Of a stretch of DNA of 64,000 bases, positions 18,847 through 27,805 are shown piece after piece; the stretch's first letter is position 1; each line of letters opens with the position of its first letter. The notes beneath the pieces were generated by a model that did not search any database, was not told the DNA's origin, and saw only the letters and a program-made list of their open reading frames with translations. Both the position numbers and the translations under genes were made by a program. The DNA is from Flavobacterium lutivivi (GTDB taxonomy: Bacteria; Bacteroidota; Bacteroidia; Flavobacteriales; Flavobacteriaceae), in the NCBI RefSeq assembly GCF_014642275.1, contig NZ_BMIM01000001.1, forward strand, positions 310,001-374,000. Reading direction: 5' to 3'.

Positions 18847-20274
18847 TTATAATGATAGTTTTTTGTGAATATCTTCAACAAATTTTTTGAATTGTTTATC
18901 GGTAGAAACTAAGTTGTCCACTGTTTTACAAGCATGTAGAACAGTTGCGTGATCTCTATCGCCAATTTGTGAACCTATGTTGGCTAACGAAGCTTTAGTG
19001 AATTTTTTTGCAAAGAACATAGCTAGTTGTCTAGCTTGAACCACATGACGTTTTCTGGTTTTAGATTGAAGCGTATCAACATCAAGTTGGAAATAATCAG
19101 AAACTACTTTTTGGATATAATCAATAGATATTTCTCTCTTAATGTTTTTAACAAATTTTTCAACTATACTTTTTGCTAAATCTAACGTTACTTCTTTTTT
19201 GTTGAAAGACGATTGTGCAATCAAAGAAATAATTGCTCCTTCGAGTTCACGAACATTTGTTTTAATGTTTCGAGCTACGTATTCAATGATTTCTTCCGGC
19301 ATTTCAACACCATCACGATACAGAATATTTTTAAGAATTGAAATTCTTGTTTCATAATCTGGTTGGTGTAACTCAGCAGATAATCCCCATTTGAAACGAG
19401 ATAATAAACGTTGCTCTATATCTTGCATGTCAACAGGTGCTTTGTCTGAAGTAAGAATTACTTGCTTTCCGTTTTGATGTAAGTAGTTGAAAATATGGAA
19501 GAAAACATCTTGCGTTCCAGATTTTCCTGAAAGGAACTGTACATCGTCAATAATCAATACATCTATTAATTGATAGAAATGAATAAAATCATTGCGATTA
19601 TTTTTCTTAACAGAGTCTATATATTGCTGTGTAAACACTTCGGCAGAAATGTATAAAACAGTTTTTTCTGGATATTTATCTTTTATTTCAACACCTATAG
19701 CGTGAGCTAAGTGAGTTTTTCCTAATCCAACACCACCAAAAATCAACAATGGATTAAAAGATGTTCCACCTGGTTTGTTGGCAACTGCCATACCAGCAGA
19801 ACGTGCTAACCTGTTAGAATCTCCTTCAAGGAAATTATCAAAGCTATAATTTGGATTGAGTTGAGATTCTATTTTTACATTTCTAATTCCAGGAATAACG
19901 AAAGGGTTTTTGAGTTCTGGGCTTAGGTTTTTGTATGGAGCATCAACTTCCTGTGATTTTATTGGACTTCTGTGAGCACTTGGCAATTGTTCTGTGAAAG
20001 GTTGTTTGTTGCCATAAGTGTTTTCCATTTTGATTTTATAAAGTAACTTCGCATTTTTGCCAAGTTCTTTTGTTAATGCCACTTTCAACAATTTTACATA
20101 GTGTTCTTCTAGCCATTCGTAGAAAAACTTACTAGGAACTTGAATGTATAAAGCATTATCAGTAAGTTCAACTGACTTAATCGGTTCAAACCAAGTTTTA
20201 AAAGCTTGCTCCTGAATATTGTCTTTGATAAATGCAAGACAGTTTTCCCATACCGATTGCGCAGTTTTACTCAT
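18847..20274 (-). CDS. dnaA: Chromosomal replication initiator DnaA
   Basis: AAA+ initiator that binds DnaA boxes and opens the origin. Domain I is at about residues 1-80 and a linker at 80-125. The AAA+ module has Walker A GGVGLGKTH and Walker B LIIDDVQFL, and the C-terminal helix-turn-helix ends with the DnaA signature RDHATVLHACKTV. The length of 475 aa is normal. It is divergent from an acyl-CoA thioesterase gene, and the intergenic region holds DnaA-box-like sequences that may serve autoregulation or form part of the origin. Confidence 0.98.
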   Translation of the reverse strand: MSKTAQSVWENCLAFIKDNIQEQAFKTWFEPIKSVELTDNALYIQVPSKFFYEWLEEHYVKLLKVALTKELGKNAKLLYKIKMENTYGNKQPFTEQLPSAHRSPIKSQEVDAPYKNLSPELKNPFVIPGIRNVKIESQLNPNYSFDNFLEGDSNRLARSAGMAVANKPGGTSFNPLLIFGGVGLGKTHLAHAIGVEIKDKYPEKTVLYISAEVFTQQYIDSVKKNNRNDFIHFYQLIDVLIIDDVQFLSGKSGTQDVFFHIFNYLHQNGKQVILTSDKAPVDMQDIEQRLLSRFKWGLSAELHQPDYETRISILKNILYRDGVEMPEEIIEYVARNIKTNVRELEGAIISLIAQSSFNKKEVTLDLAKSIVEKFVKNIKREISIDYIQKVVSDYFQLDVDTLQSKTRKRHVVQARQLAMFFAKKFTKASLANIGSQIGDRDHATVLHACKTVDNLVSTDKQFKKFVEDIHKKLSL

Positions 20275-20322
20275 ATTATTATCAGAATTATAGTAATTAT
20301 TGTTAGGTTTTTTTGCTAAATC

Positions 20323-20369
20323 CGTGAATAGTTATTCACAATTTTTTGGGGTAACAAATATGTGAATAA
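20323..20369. other. Cluster of DnaA-box-like sites upstream of dnaA
   Basis: A perfect TTATTCACA box (20332-20340) lies back to back with a degenerate inverted copy CGTGAATAG (20323-20331), and a perfect inverted copy TGTGAATAA is at 20361-20369. A very AT-rich stretch with A and T runs follows up to 20450. Consistent with DnaA autoregulation or with part of oriC. Confidence 0.6.
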
Positions 20370-20460
20370 AAATCTATAAAAAAAAAGATTTTTGTATTGA
20401 TTTTTTAAAAATTTTGTTGTAATGTGTCTAACTATTTCGTTTAAAATAAATTAAAATATT

Positions 20461-20865
20461 ATGAATCAAGATTGTGTTGAAATTAGAGTAAGATATTCTG
20501 AAACTGATCAAATGGGAGTTGTGTATCACGGAAGCTATGTGCCTTATTTTGAGATAGGTAGAGTGGAGTGGTTGAGAAAAAAAGGAATTTCTTATAAAGA
20601 ACTTGAAGCAACTGGAATAGCTTTGCCTATTGTTTCTATGCACATAAATTATAAGAAACCAGCACGATATGATGAGCTACTTAAAGTTACTACAAAGCTA
20701 AAAAGCCAGAATGGTGTAAAGATTGAATTTGATTGTGAAATTCGCAATGAAAATGATGAGTTATTAACAACTGCACATTTTATTTTGGTCTTTGTAGATG
20801 TAAATTTAGGAAAACCTATTTTGCCACCTGATTATGTTTTGGATTTGATAAAAATTAGTCAATAG
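20461..20865 (+). CDS. Acyl-CoA thioesterase, YbgC/4HBT family
   Basis: A 134-aa hot-dog-fold thioesterase. The family signature is RYSETDQMGVVYHGSYVPYFEIGRVE (residues 9-34), with the catalytic Asp in ETDQMG. Hydrolyses acyl-CoA thioesters; YbgC relatives associate with Tol-Pal or phospholipid metabolism, and no tol gene is near. It is divergent from dnaA and overlaps the convergent YigZ-family gene by 11 bases. Confidence 0.92.
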   Translation: MNQDCVEIRVRYSETDQMGVVYHGSYVPYFEIGRVEWLRKKGISYKELEATGIALPIVSMHINYKKPARYDELLKVTTKLKSQNGVKIEFDCEIRNENDELLTTAHFILVFVDVNLGKPILPPDYVLDLIKISQ

Positions 20866-21466
20866 TTTTTACTTCTATTTCAAATAAATTATCAAAAATG
20901 TCGAATATCATTTCGGCATTTTTTTTTCGAGTTGATATAATTATTTCGCAACTCTCATTCATGTTTTGAGAAATTATTGACAAGTTTTTTTCTTTGATCA
21001 CTCGCATAACCTTATTCATGTTTTTGTAATCAAAATTTACTTTAAAAAAAATATCAATTGTCTTTTCGATAATTTCCGATTCTTCCAAAGCCATTTGAGC
21101 AGCGGTTCTATAGGCTGAAATCAATCCTCCAACGCCCAATTTTACTCCGCCAAAAAAACGAACAATTACCACCAAAACATTTGTCAAACCAAAAGATTGT
21201 ATTTGTCCATAAATTGGCATTCCTGCGCTATTGCTTGGTTCGCCATCATCATTAGCTCTGTACTGAATTTTATTTGTTCCTATTTGAAAAGCATAACAAA
21301 AATGAACAGCTCCATGATGCTGTTTTCTGAGTGTTTCTAGATGATTTTTTACTTCATCTTCATTGGTTACTGGAAAAGCATAGCCATAAAACTTGCTGTT
21401 TTTTTCTTTGTATAGAATTTCTTCCGAAGGTTTGGCGAGGGTTTTATAAGTATCTTTTTGTTCCAA
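20855..21466 (-). CDS. YigZ/IMPACT family protein
   Basis: A 203-aa protein with the UPF0029 N-terminal domain (KNSKFYGYAFPV, HHGAVHFCYAF, NDDGEPSNSAGMPI, VVIVRFFGGVKLGVGGL) and a DUF1949-type C-terminal ferredoxin-like domain. IMPACT relatives affect translational control in eukaryotes; the bacterial role is unsettled. It is followed by no gene on its strand and preceded, six bases upstream, by the HAD-family gene, so the two are probably cotranscribed with ribD. Confidence 0.92.
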   Translation of the reverse strand: MEQKDTYKTLAKPSEEILYKEKNSKFYGYAFPVTNEDEVKNHLETLRKQHHGAVHFCYAFQIGTNKIQYRANDDGEPSNSAGMPIYGQIQSFGLTNVLVVIVRFFGGVKLGVGGLISAYRTAAQMALEESEIIEKTIDIFFKVNFDYKNMNKVMRVIKEKNLSIISQNMNESCEIIISTRKKNAEMIFDIFDNLFEIEVKTID

Positions 21467-21471
21467 AACCT

Positions 21472-22080
21472 TTATAATGGTAAATCTTTTTGTTCAAATA
21501 GTTGTACAACATCCTCTTTGTCTGGATGAATATTCCAAACATATAATCCTAAACTTTCTGCTACATCGGTGTTTTCCTTTTTATCATCTACAAAAAGGGT
21601 TCTTTTTGGGGACAAATCATGTTTGTTGAGAATAGTTTGAAAAATTTCGGGTTGTGGTTTGCGCATTCCCATTTCATAGGAATAATATACTTTTTCGAAA
21701 CAGCGGTAAAAATCAGTGTAGAAAGACATGCCTACTTTATGTTCAAATCGATCAATATGAGTAGAATCTGTATTGGTCAAAAGGAACAATCTATATTTTC
21801 CCGAAAGCATTTGCAAAAATTCTAATCGATGTAACGGAAAATCACCAATCACAGAATTCCATGCTTTTTTGATGTCTTCCAAAGATGCATTTGGAATAAA
21901 TTTTTGAAAAGATTGAATAAATTCTAATTCCGAAATTTTACCTTTTTCGAATAAATCATTTTGAGCTATTAGTTCTTCATTTGGTCCTGGTAAACCTAGC
22001 TTTTTGAACTCTTCTATGGATTTTTCTTTTTCTAAGTTGATGAATACATCTCCAAAATCGAAAATTATAGCGTTAATCAT
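21472..22080 (-). CDS. HAD-superfamily hydrolase
   Basis: A 202-aa HAD hydrolase with motif I FDFGDVFINL (the second Asp of the usual DxD is Gly-Asp here), motif II LLTNTDS, the Lys of RKPQPEIF and motif IV FVDDKKENTDVA. Of the YihX-like type, acting on sugar phosphates or similar compounds. Its start overlaps the ribD stop by eight bases. That linkage would suit the phosphatase step of riboflavin synthesis, but this is an inference from position only. Confidence 0.88.
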   Translation of the reverse strand: MINAIIFDFGDVFINLEKEKSIEEFKKLGLPGPNEELIAQNDLFEKGKISELEFIQSFQKFIPNASLEDIKKAWNSVIGDFPLHRLEFLQMLSGKYRLFLLTNTDSTHIDRFEHKVGMSFYTDFYRCFEKVYYSYEMGMRKPQPEIFQTILNKHDLSPKRTLFVDDKKENTDVAESLGLYVWNIHPDKEDVVQLFEQKDLPL

Positions 22081-23116
22081 GATTATAATAGGTTAATAGT
22101 TGGTCATTTTTAATCTTTTTTTCTACATATTTTCCATTTAGTCTTGGAGCTTTTGTCCCATTAGAAAATAAAGTAGTGCCTTTAAAAACTCTTGCTTCAT
22201 CCCATAATCCAGCGTCTATAAAAGTATCCAATGTTTTTTTTCCACCTTCAATTATAATAGATTGAATGGAATGTTTTTGTAAAATTGAACAAATTTTTTC
22301 TGCGAGTCGAATATCAAAGATAGCATTTTCATAAATAATATTTTCATGAGATGATAAATTTTCGCTTTCAGTAATAAAAATTGTTTTTACTGATTTGTCT
22401 TTCACGAAATAGTTTTCATTAATTTTTCCTAATCGGTCTAATACCACTCTTACCGGGTTTTTGCCATTCCAATCTCGAGTAGTAAGTTCTGGATTGTCTT
22501 CAAAAATAGTGTTTGTACCAACCAAAATTGCTTGTTCTTCACTTCGCCATTTATGAACAAGTTGACGCGAAAATTTATTAGAAATCCAAACTGGTTTGTG
22601 TTCTTCTTTTTTTTCAGGAGCAATAAAACCATCACCGCTTTCTGCCCATTTCAAAATAATGTATGGACGTTTCTTGTTGTGATAGGTAAAAAAACGTTTG
22701 TTCAATTCTTGACATTCTTTTTCTAAAACACCAACAACCACATTTCTTCCTGCTTCGCGAAGCTTTTGAATACCTTTGCCCGAAACTTTTTCATTACTAT
22801 CAATAGTTCCAATTACGATATTGGGGATTTGTTTTTCAATAATCAAATCAGAGCATGGAGGCGTTTTACCAAAATGACTACAAGGTTCGAGCGATACATA
22901 AATAGTTGATTTTGATAGCAAAGATTTATCTTTTACAGAGTTTATTGCATTCACTTCAGCATGAGCTTCACCCGATTTTTTGTGCCAACCTTCGCCAATA
23001 ATTTTATTTTCATAAACAATTACACTACCTACCATTGGGTTTGGGTAAGTTGTTCCAAAGCCATTTTTGGCTAATTCTAGGCAGCGTTTTATATATTTTT
23101 CATGACTGTTCACCAT
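22073..23116 (-). CDS. ribD: Bifunctional riboflavin biosynthesis deaminase/reductase RibD
   Basis: Performs the second and third steps of riboflavin synthesis. The N-terminal deaminase binds zinc through HAEVNAI and PCSHFGKTPPC; the C-terminal reductase domain begins near residue 145 (RPYIILKWAESGDGFIA) and contains ILVGTNTIFEDNPELTTR. At 347 aa it is of normal length. It heads a minus-strand run ribD-HAD-YigZ. No FMN riboswitch is visible in the short upstream region. Confidence 0.95.
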   Translation of the reverse strand: MVNSHEKYIKRCLELAKNGFGTTYPNPMVGSVIVYENKIIGEGWHKKSGEAHAEVNAINSVKDKSLLSKSTIYVSLEPCSHFGKTPPCSDLIIEKQIPNIVIGTIDSNEKVSGKGIQKLREAGRNVVVGVLEKECQELNKRFFTYHNKKRPYIILKWAESGDGFIAPEKKEEHKPVWISNKFSRQLVHKWRSEEQAILVGTNTIFEDNPELTTRDWNGKNPVRVVLDRLGKINENYFVKDKSVKTIFITESENLSSHENIIYENAIFDIRLAEKICSILQKHSIQSIIIEGGKKTLDTFIDAGLWDEARVFKGTTLFSNGTKAPRLNGKYVEKKIKNDQLLTYYNHD

Positions 23117-23126
23117 ACAAAAATAG

Positions 23127-23134
23127 TATATTTG
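23127..23134 (+). promoter_or_regulatory. Candidate -7 element (TATATTTG)
   Basis: Exact match to TAnnTTTG, 18 bases before the GNAT ATG at 23152, in the intergenic space divergent from ribD. The -33 part is unclear. Confidence 0.45.
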
Positions 23135-23151
23135 TGATATAAGTTTATGTC

Positions 23152-23628
23152 ATGTTAATTAGAGAAATTCAAAAACAAGATAATCCACAAATTGCCAATG
23201 TAATAAGAACTGTTTTCATTGAAGATGATTTCCCGAAAACAGGAACAGCTTTCGAAGATAAACAGCTCGATTTCATGTTTGAGAGTTATGAAAAGAGTAA
23301 GGCAGTCTATTTTGTTGTAGAAAATAATGGAAAGATTGTTGGTGGAGCAGGAGTTTCTAAGCTTGCAGCTACTGAAGAAAACATATGCGAATTACAAAAA
23401 ATGTATATTCTCAACGAAGCAAGAGGAAATGGATTAGGAAATAAATTGATACAACTTTGCCTTGATAAAGCGAAGGAGTTTGGTTATGAAAAGTGTTATC
23501 TCGAAACATTGCCAACCATGAAAGTAGCTCAACATTTGTATCAAAAATTAGGTTTTAAATATCTTGATAAACAACTGGGTAACACTTGTCATACCAGTTG
23601 TCATGTATGGATGATTAAAGATTTGTAG
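23152..23628 (+). CDS. GNAT family N-acetyltransferase
   Basis: A 158-aa acetyltransferase with the acetyl-CoA-binding core LQKMYILNEARGNGLGNKLI and the terminal YEKCYLETLPTM ... LYQKLGFKYLD motif. It resembles the branch typified by PA4866-like and YjgM-like acetyltransferases; substrate unknown. The stop lies one base before the prmC start, so the two are probably cotranscribed. Confidence 0.9.
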   Translation: MLIREIQKQDNPQIANVIRTVFIEDDFPKTGTAFEDKQLDFMFESYEKSKAVYFVVENNGKIVGGAGVSKLAATEENICELQKMYILNEARGNGLGNKLIQLCLDKAKEFGYEKCYLETLPTMKVAQHLYQKLGFKYLDKQLGNTCHTSCHVWMIKDL

Positions 23629-23629
23629 A

Positions 23630-24535
23630 ATGTTGCTAAAAAATTATAAAACCATTTTCATAAGCGAACTAACATCTATCTATGATGAAGTAGAAGCAGA
23701 AAGCTTCTTTTATCTATCGCTAGAAAAATTATACAATTTGAAAAGAATTGATTTGGCATTGCAACCCAATTTTGAGCTAACAGAAAGTGAAGTTGATAAT
23801 TGGAACAATATTCTTGATGATTTAAAAAGTCAAAAACCTATACAATATATATTAGGAGAAACAGAGTTTTATGGTTTGCCTTTTTTGGTGAATGAAAATG
23901 TACTTATACCACGTCCTGAGACTGAAGAACTAGTTCAGTTGATAATTATTGAAAGTCAAATGATTAAAAAAGAAACAATTAGAATTTTAGATATCGGAAC
24001 GGGTAGTGGATGTATTGCTGTTTCGCTGGCAAAAAAATTACCTCATGCAGAAGTTTTTGCCATTGATGTTTCAGAAGAAGCATTGAAAGTTGCCCAAAAA
24101 AATGCTGAAATAAATCAAGTTAGCATTAGTTTTATTCAAACGAATATTTTAGAAACAAATAATTTAACTCAACTTTCAACCAACAACCAACAACCGACAA
24201 CAGCATTTGATATTATAGTTTCCAATCCACCTTATGTAAGGCATTTAGAAAAAGATGAAATCAAAAAAAATGTGCTTGACTATGAACCACATTTAGCTCT
24301 TTTTGTTGAAGATAATGATGCGTTACTTTTTTACCGAAAAATAGCCCAATTGTCAAAAACATCTCTAACCCAAGACGGAAAATTGTATTTCGAAATCAAT
24401 CAATATTTGGGTAAAGAAACGGTTGAATTACTAGAGGAATTAGAATATAAAAATACCAAACTTCTTAAAGATATTTATGGTAATGATAGAATGATAGTAA
24501 GTACGAATTTAGAAATACGAAGTACGAGTAATTAG
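23630..24535 (+). CDS. prmC: Peptide chain release factor N5-glutamine methyltransferase
   Basis: Methylates the GGQ glutamine of RF1 and RF2. The SAM-binding motif ILDIGTGSGCIAVSLA is near residues 116-131, and the catalytic NPPY is in VSNPPYVRH. Two unusual stretches appear. A run of Thr/Asn/Gln (about residues 180-192), encoded by CAACCAACAAC-type repeats, sits just before the NPPY strand. The last ten or so residues (STNLEIRSTSN) are encoded by a GTACGA-type repeat. Both look like repeat expansion tolerated in frame; the enzyme core is complete. Confidence 0.94.
   Translation: MLLKNYKTIFISELTSIYDEVEAESFFYLSLEKLYNLKRIDLALQPNFELTESEVDNWNNILDDLKSQKPIQYILGETEFYGLPFLVNENVLIPRPETEELVQLIIIESQMIKKETIRILDIGTGSGCIAVSLAKKLPHAEVFAIDVSEEALKVAQKNAEINQVSISFIQTNILETNNLTQLSTNNQQPTTAFDIIVSNPPYVRHLEKDEIKKNVLDYEPHLALFVEDNDALLFYRKIAQLSKTSLTQDGKLYFEINQYLGKETVELLEELEYKNTKLLKDIYGNDRMIVSTNLEIRSTSN
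24501..24528 (-). repeat. GTACGA repeat at the 3' end of prmC, inverted relative to 24975-25018
   Basis: GTACGAA ... ATACGAAGTACGAG. Its complement contains CTCGTACTTCGTATTTC, clearly related to the tandem CTCnTATTTCGTAC units on the other side of the four-helix-bundle gene. It overlaps the last codons of prmC. Confidence 0.6.
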
Positions 24536-24569
24536 GTAAAAAATTAAAGTAATAATAGATTTCAAAATT

Positions 24570-24941
24570 ATGATTATGATTGATATGAAGGAGAGAACTA
24601 AAAAATTTACTGTAGATTGTGCATTTTTATGTAGTAAATTGCCAAATTCAAGAGAATATAATGCTTACGTTAATCAGCTTATTAGGTGTTCAAGTTCAGT
24701 TGGAGCCAATTACAGAGCATCACAAAGAGCTAAATCTACTGCTGATTTTATAAACAAATTAAAAATTGTTGAAGAAGAAGCAGATGAAAGTAATTTTTTT
24801 CTTGAAATATTATTAGAAATCAATAAAAATCAAGAGATAAAATTTGAAATGGAAAAACTTTTAAAAGAAGGGAATGAAATTTTAGCCATTATAGTTTCCT
24901 CAATTAAAACTGCAAAAAAGAACTTAAATAATTCAAAATAA
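24570..24941 (+). CDS. Four-helix-bundle protein, S23/23S rRNA intervening-sequence family
   Basis: A 123-aa all-helical protein of the four-helix-bundle family first seen as products of intervening sequences in 23S rRNA. The signatures are RTKKFTVDCAFLCSKLP, then LIRCSSSVGANYRASQRAKS and the EADESNFFLEIL segment. Later in-frame ATGs at 24576 and 24585 are equally good starts, and the family usually begins close to the latter. The gene stands alone between the convergent prmC and permease genes, bordered on both sides by related short repeats in opposite orientation, which suggests arrival as a small unit. Its cellular function is not established. Confidence 0.88.
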   Translation: MIMIDMKERTKKFTVDCAFLCSKLPNSREYNAYVNQLIRCSSSVGANYRASQRAKSTADFINKLKIVEEEADESNFFLEILLEINKNQEIKFEMEKLLKEGNEILAIIVSSIKTAKKNLNNSK

Positions 24942-24974
24942 ATCGAATGCTTCAAAATTTTGAGTATTTGACAC

Positions 24975-25018
24975 CTCATATTTCGTACCTCGTATTTCGT
25001 ACCTCTTATTTCGTACTT
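24975..25018 (+). repeat. Three tandem 14-bp units CTCnTATTTCGTAC
   Basis: Units at 24975-24988, 24989-25002 and 25003-25016 differ only at the fourth base (A, G, T). They end two bases from the stop codon of the minus-strand permease and are related, in the opposite orientation, to the repeat at the end of prmC. Confidence 0.85.
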
Positions 25019-25020
25019 CT

Positions 25021-26265
25021 TTATTCATATCGCAACGCTTCAATCGGGTCTAGTTTTGAAGCTTTTATTGCAGGATATGAACCAGAAACAACTGCCACCA
25101 AGAATGTAGTTATAAATGCGGCTATCATTGCTCCAAAAGGAACTACAAAAGAAAATTCTAACGCAACAGCAATTCCATAGCCAGTTACAATTCCTAAAAT
25201 TATTCCTAACAATCCACCAAGTTGACCAATAATAAGTGTTTCAACAAAAAACTGCCATGCAATTGTAGATTTTTTTGCTCCAAGGGATTTTCTAACACCT
25301 ATTTCCCGAGTTCTTTCGGTTACAGATACAATCATAATATTCATCAAAGCAATAGATGAACCAAAAATGGTGATAATCCCAATTACCCAAGCAGAAGTGT
25401 TCAAAAAGCCAGTCATACTCGCAATTCTTTGTACTAAATCATCGCTGCGCGAAATTCCAAAATTGTTTTCTTCAACAGGATTTAGTTTTCTCACTTTTCT
25501 CATGGTTAGAGTAGCATGATCTATTGCATTATCGAGCAATTCTGTTTTATCAACCATCGTGCTAATGGTGTAATTAATATTTGCTTGAGAGAAAAGCGAA
25601 CGCGCTAATTGAATAGGAATATAAACTCTTAAATCTTGACTGTTTCCAAAACTTGAACCAATTTCTTTTAAAACGCCAATTACTTTAAATTTTGAACCTC
25701 TAATAGAAATAGTTTTGTCAATTGGATTCACATCTTTTAAAATCCCTTTTGATGCAAAATCACTACCAATCACGCAGAAAAAAGAGTTGTTTTGAATGTC
25801 TAAAGCATTAAAATTTCTTCCATCTGTAACATCTAATCCGCTATTTACAGTATAATATTCGTCTATACCAAGAACTTGAACTTCTGGATCCGTTTTTTGA
25901 TTGTCATATTTTACTTCGGCTGTTGCAGTAGCAGTAAACGAAAGCGATGTGTGTGTAAAAGGATAATTATATTTTTCTTTATATTGTTTTGCTTGCGAAT
26001 AAGTAATAATTGGATTAATCTTTTCTTGAGCATCACCACGATTTCTACCCGTTTTAAACTCATATTGATTGATGCTAAAAGTATTTGAACCCATTGAAGC
26101 AAATTCGGTATTCAAGGTGTTATCCAAAGCAGAAACAACCGTAAGAATTCCCACCAAAGCCCAAATTCCTATTGCAATGATAAAAACCGTCAAAAAAGTA
26201 CGCAATTTTTGAGTTCGAATAGAACCAAAAGCAATTTTTACGTTTTCTATAAATAATTTAAACAT
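25021..26265 (-). CDS. ABC transporter permease, MacB/FtsX family
   Basis: A 414-aa permease with the MacB topology: one N-terminal membrane helix (about residues 22-46), a periplasmic MacB-PCD domain (about 50-240), and an FtsX domain with three helices near the C-terminus, including TREIGVRKSLGAKKS. The final SYPAIKASKLDPIEALRYE is the canonical ending. Such proteins use ATP-driven mechanical movement to export peptides, lipoproteins or drugs. No ATPase gene is adjacent inside the window, so the partner must be encoded elsewhere. Confidence 0.93.
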   Translation of the reverse strand: MFKLFIENVKIAFGSIRTQKLRTFLTVFIIAIGIWALVGILTVVSALDNTLNTEFASMGSNTFSINQYEFKTGRNRGDAQEKINPIITYSQAKQYKEKYNYPFTHTSLSFTATATAEVKYDNQKTDPEVQVLGIDEYYTVNSGLDVTDGRNFNALDIQNNSFFCVIGSDFASKGILKDVNPIDKTISIRGSKFKVIGVLKEIGSSFGNSQDLRVYIPIQLARSLFSQANINYTISTMVDKTELLDNAIDHATLTMRKVRKLNPVEENNFGISRSDDLVQRIASMTGFLNTSAWVIGIITIFGSSIALMNIMIVSVTERTREIGVRKSLGAKKSTIAWQFFVETLIIGQLGGLLGIILGIVTGYGIAVALEFSFVVPFGAMIAAFITTFLVAVVSGSYPAIKASKLDPIEALRYE

Positions 26266-26413
26266 GATAAAGGTTTGTCACGAAAATACAATTTTTGTTA
26301 CAATTTTATGTCATAAGAATTATAAATTAGTTTTAAAAAATAAGATATTTGCAGAACAATTACGAGTTGTTCATCTTTGATTAGCTCTTTGGCAAATCAT
26401 TCTGTTTACTTCG

Positions 26414-26441
26414 TAATTTATAATTTGTAATTCATAATTTG
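26414..26441 (+). repeat. Two tandem 14-bp units TAATTyATAATTTG directly before hisS
   Basis: TAATTTATAATTTG (26414-26427) and TAATTCATAATTTG (26428-26441) differ at one base. The hisS ATG follows four bases later, so the repeat forms the end of the leader and no Shine-Dalgarno sequence is present. Confidence 0.8.
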
Positions 26442-26445
26442 AAGA

Positions 26446-27804
26446 ATGGCACAAAAACCAAGTATTCCAAAAGGAACAAGAGATTTTTCACCTATTGAGG
26501 TTTCTAAGCGTAATTATATTATTTCGATAATGAGAAAACATTTCGAAAACTATGGTTATCAACCAATTGAAACACCAAGTTTTGAAAACTCTGAAACCTT
26601 GATGGGAAAATATGGCGAAGAAGGCGATCGTTTGATTTTTAAAATTTTGAATTCGGGAGATTTTTTAGATAAAGTTCCTGTAGAAGAATTGCAAACTGTA
26701 AACTATAAGAAATTGACTGGAAAAATCTCCGAAAAAGCACTTCGTTATGATTTAACAGTTCCATTTGCTCGTTATGTCGTGCAACATCAAAACGAAATAG
26801 AGTTTCCGTTCAAGCGTTATCAAATTCAACCTGTTTGGCGTGCCGATAGACCACAAAAAGGTCGTTTTAGAGAATTTTATCAATGTGATGCTGATGTGGT
26901 TGGTTCAACCTCATTATGGCAAGAAGTAGAGTTGGTGCAATTGTACGATTCAGTTTTTGCTGAATTAGGATTGAATGTTGTAATGATTAAAATCAATAAC
27001 AGAAAAATATTATCTGGAATTGCTGAGATGATTGGTGCTTCAGATAAGTTGATTGACTTTACAGTTGCCTTAGACAAATTGGACAAAATAGGTGAAGAAG
27101 GAGTAAAGAAAGAAATGCTTGAAAAAGGAATTTCTGAAAATGCTCTTGAAAAAGTGCAACCGCTTTTCAACTTTACGGGAACAATCGAAGAAAAAATTGA
27201 AAAATTATCGGTTTTACTTTCCAATTCTGAGGAAGGAAAAAAAGGAATTGAAGAGTTGAAATTTATATGTGACAATGTTTCAAAACTTGGATTGAAAAAA
27301 GCTGTTTTAGATTTAGATGTTACCCTTGCAAGAGGTTTGAATTATTATACAGGAGCAATTTTTGAAGTTGCAGCACCAAAAGAAGTTGCCATGGGAAGCA
27401 TTGGTGGTGGTGGAAGATATGATGATTTGACAGGAATTTTTGGTCTAAAAAACATGAGTGGCGTTGGAATCTCATTTGGATTGGATAGAATTTATCTGGT
27501 TCTCGATGAGTTACAACTTTTCCCTGAAACCGTTATTGGTTCAACTAAAGTGTTGTTTTTGAATTTTGGCGAAAGCCAAGCTTTTGAAGCGATGAAAGCA
27601 ATTTCTGCGTTAAGAAATCAAAATATAAAAGCTGAACTTTACCCAGATGCAGCCAAAATTGATAAACAATTTAAGCACGCAGAACGAAGAGGAATTCCTT
27701 ATGTAGTCAAAGAAATTAGCAATGATTTGTTTACGCTAAAAAACCTTAAAACTGGCGAGCAAAAACAAACCGATTGGAATGATTTAATAAGTGAATTAAA
27801 ATAA
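26446..27804 (+). CDS. hisS: Histidyl-tRNA synthetase
   Basis: A class II aminoacyl-tRNA synthetase. It starts [16 protein letters not shown]. Motif 2 is in [13 protein letters not shown], the histidine A motif in [13 protein letters not shown], motif 3 in [12 protein letters not shown], and an anticodon-binding domain lies at about residues 355-450. The length of 452 aa is normal. The leader of about 180 bases holds a tandem repeat and an inverted repeat (AATTACGA at 26358, TCGTAATT at 26411). A GAAA-loop terminator follows the gene. Confidence 0.97.
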   Translation: MAQKPSIPKGTRDFSPIEVSKRNYIISIMRKHFENYGYQPIETPSFENSETLMGKYGEEGDRLIFKILNSGDFLDKVPVEELQTVNYKKLTGKISEKALRYDLTVPFARYVVQHQNEIEFPFKRYQIQPVWRADRPQKGRFREFYQCDADVVGSTSLWQEVELVQLYDSVFAELGLNVVMIKINNRKILSGIAEMIGASDKLIDFTVALDKLDKIGEEGVKKEMLEKGISENALEKVQPLFNFTGTIEEKIEKLSVLLSNSEEGKKGIEELKFICDNVSKLGLKKAVLDLDVTLARGLNYYTGAIFEVAAPKEVAMGSIGGGGRYDDLTGIFGLKNMSGVGISFGLDRIYLVLDELQLFPETVIGSTKVLFLNFGESQAFEAMKAISALRNQNIKAELYPDAAKIDKQFKHAERRGIPYVVKEISNDLFTLKNLKTGEQKQTDWNDLISELK

Positions 27805-27805
27805 A

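Noticed and set aside
22073-23151. FMN riboswitch before ribD
   Set aside because: Only 35 bases separate ribD from the divergent gene, too short for the aptamer.
24975-25018. CRISPR array
   Set aside because: The three 14-bp units are tandem without spacers, and no cas gene is near.
24947-25180. Plus-strand ORF of 77 codons after the four-helix-bundle gene
   Set aside because: It runs through the tandem repeat and then the antisense of the permease; the repetitive N-terminus is an artefact of the repeat.
26880-27275. Antisense ORF of 131 codons inside hisS
   Set aside because: Complete overlap with hisS and Ser-rich translation; no family resemblance.
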